From NCBI GenBank assembly GCA_041874725.1, contig CP097466.1, positions 1,860,001 through 1,924,000 of the forward strand: DNA of 64,000 nucleotides. The letters are read 5' to 3'. The notes beneath the pieces were generated by a model that saw nothing but the letters and a program-made list of their open reading frames with translations, was not told the DNA's origin and made no database searches. A program made the translations under genes and the position numbers. Numbering within the stretch: position 1 is the first letter of the stretch; each line of letters starts with the position of its first letter. Shown here piece by piece: positions 63,553 through 64,000 of this stretch. This DNA comes from Duganella sp. BuS-21 (GTDB lineage Bacteria > Pseudomonadota > Gammaproteobacteria > Burkholderiales > Burkholderiaceae_D).

Positions 63553-63900
63553 TCAAGCTTGCTGCAAATAGAAGCGTAACGCCCAGCCTGTAAGAATAAG
63601 CGAGGCGACGATGTTGACAAGCGCCAGCGAACGTTGTTGCCGAAACGGCAGATTGAGTGCGCTAATCGATGCTGCTACGCCTTGCCACATCAATGCAACT
63701 AGCAATCCGATTCCATAGAAGTGCATCGCAGGCGACTGCGCAAGCGTGGGATGTAAGAAGACCAGTGTGCCGGATAACACGATCGGCGTTAATGCCACCA
63801 GCGACAAGGCGGCGCTATTGCGCGCGCTGCCTGCAGGAAGGAGCAAGCCTGATAGAAGACCGGCACTGGCACCCAAAGTGAGAAAGCCTAGACTGTGCAT
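63553..63900 (-). CDS. Uncharacterised small membrane protein
   Basis: A 115-aa protein with about four hydrophobic stretches (residues 3-23, 30-50, 60-80, 88-110) and few charged residues. I do not recognise the family. It lies on the same strand 75 nt upstream of the HPF-like gene, but the start codon has no clear ribosome site. The last 100 nt of the window show nothing that I can assign. Confidence 0.65.
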   Translation of the reverse strand: MHSLGFLTLGASAGLLSGLLLPAGSARNSAALSLVALTPIVLSGTLVFLHPTLAQSPAMHFYGIGLLVALMWQGVAASISALNLPFRQQRSLALVNIVASLILTGWALRFYLQQA

Positions 63901-64000
63901 AAATATCTGTAACTATGTATATTGCTACGATGCGCTTGCTGGTGGAAGGTTCTGCCGATTGGTAGCCGTCCGATGACAGCAAGGGTACAATTTGGAAACT

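Overview
The window looks like chromosome of a GC-rich betaproteobacterium of the Oxalobacteraceae (Massilia / Duganella / Rugamonas type). The reasons are the gene content (type-I fumarase plus murI, PEP-CTERM proteins, TonB-linked polysaccharide utilisation, DUF3422, DUF5610), strong GC bias, and two families of palindromic intergenic repeats. I infer the family; no marker gene such as rRNA is present.

Layout. 1-1739 is the edge of an integrated element: a truncated tyrosine recombinase points out of the window, next to tRNA-His. 1843-7010 is core metabolism (murI, fumarase, UPF0114 protein, acs). 7076-11038 holds tRNA-Ser, udk, a broken PEP-CTERM gene and a hybrid sensor kinase. 11117-14602 is an MFS / GH43 beta-xylosidase pair with its own operators, plus a PEP-CTERM protein. 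14943-36233 is the centrepiece, a xyloglucan-to-xylose locus. It carries a secreted SGNH-esterase/GH74 xyloglucanase split by a nine-A frameshift, the regulator xylR, a Caulobacter-type xylose dehydrogenase, a lone xylF, and a six-gene operon: TonB receptor, GH35 beta-galactosidase, GH31 alpha-xylosidase, GH39, GH95 alpha-fucosidase and GH2.

36222-64000 is ordinary chromosome: an ene-reductase with divergent MerR regulator, a secreted acetamidase-like protein, two alpha/beta hydrolases, a five-gene minus-strand cluster (HAD-like, NDH-2, an unknown 502-aa protein, DinB, DUF3422), LysR and LysE genes, CYTH-CHAD, gluQ, an M28 peptidase, MFS and LLM genes, TraB/GumN, VanZ, SDR, pyrF, sbcB, DUF5610, cNMP-GGDEF, a BtuF-like protein and an HPF-like protein.

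How the locus fits together. Three promoters (upstream of SGNH-GH74, xylose dehydrogenase and the TonB receptor) share a nearly identical 22-bp element whose last four bases start the -35 hexamer, followed by exactly 17 bp and a CACAAT/CAAAAT -10. The only obvious regulator among them is XylR. This predicts that free xylose, released from xyloglucan side chains, activates the whole depolymerisation and import system together with an oxidative xylose route. That wiring is the most interesting result here. The next is the A9 slippage site that decides whether the xyloglucanase is made at all.
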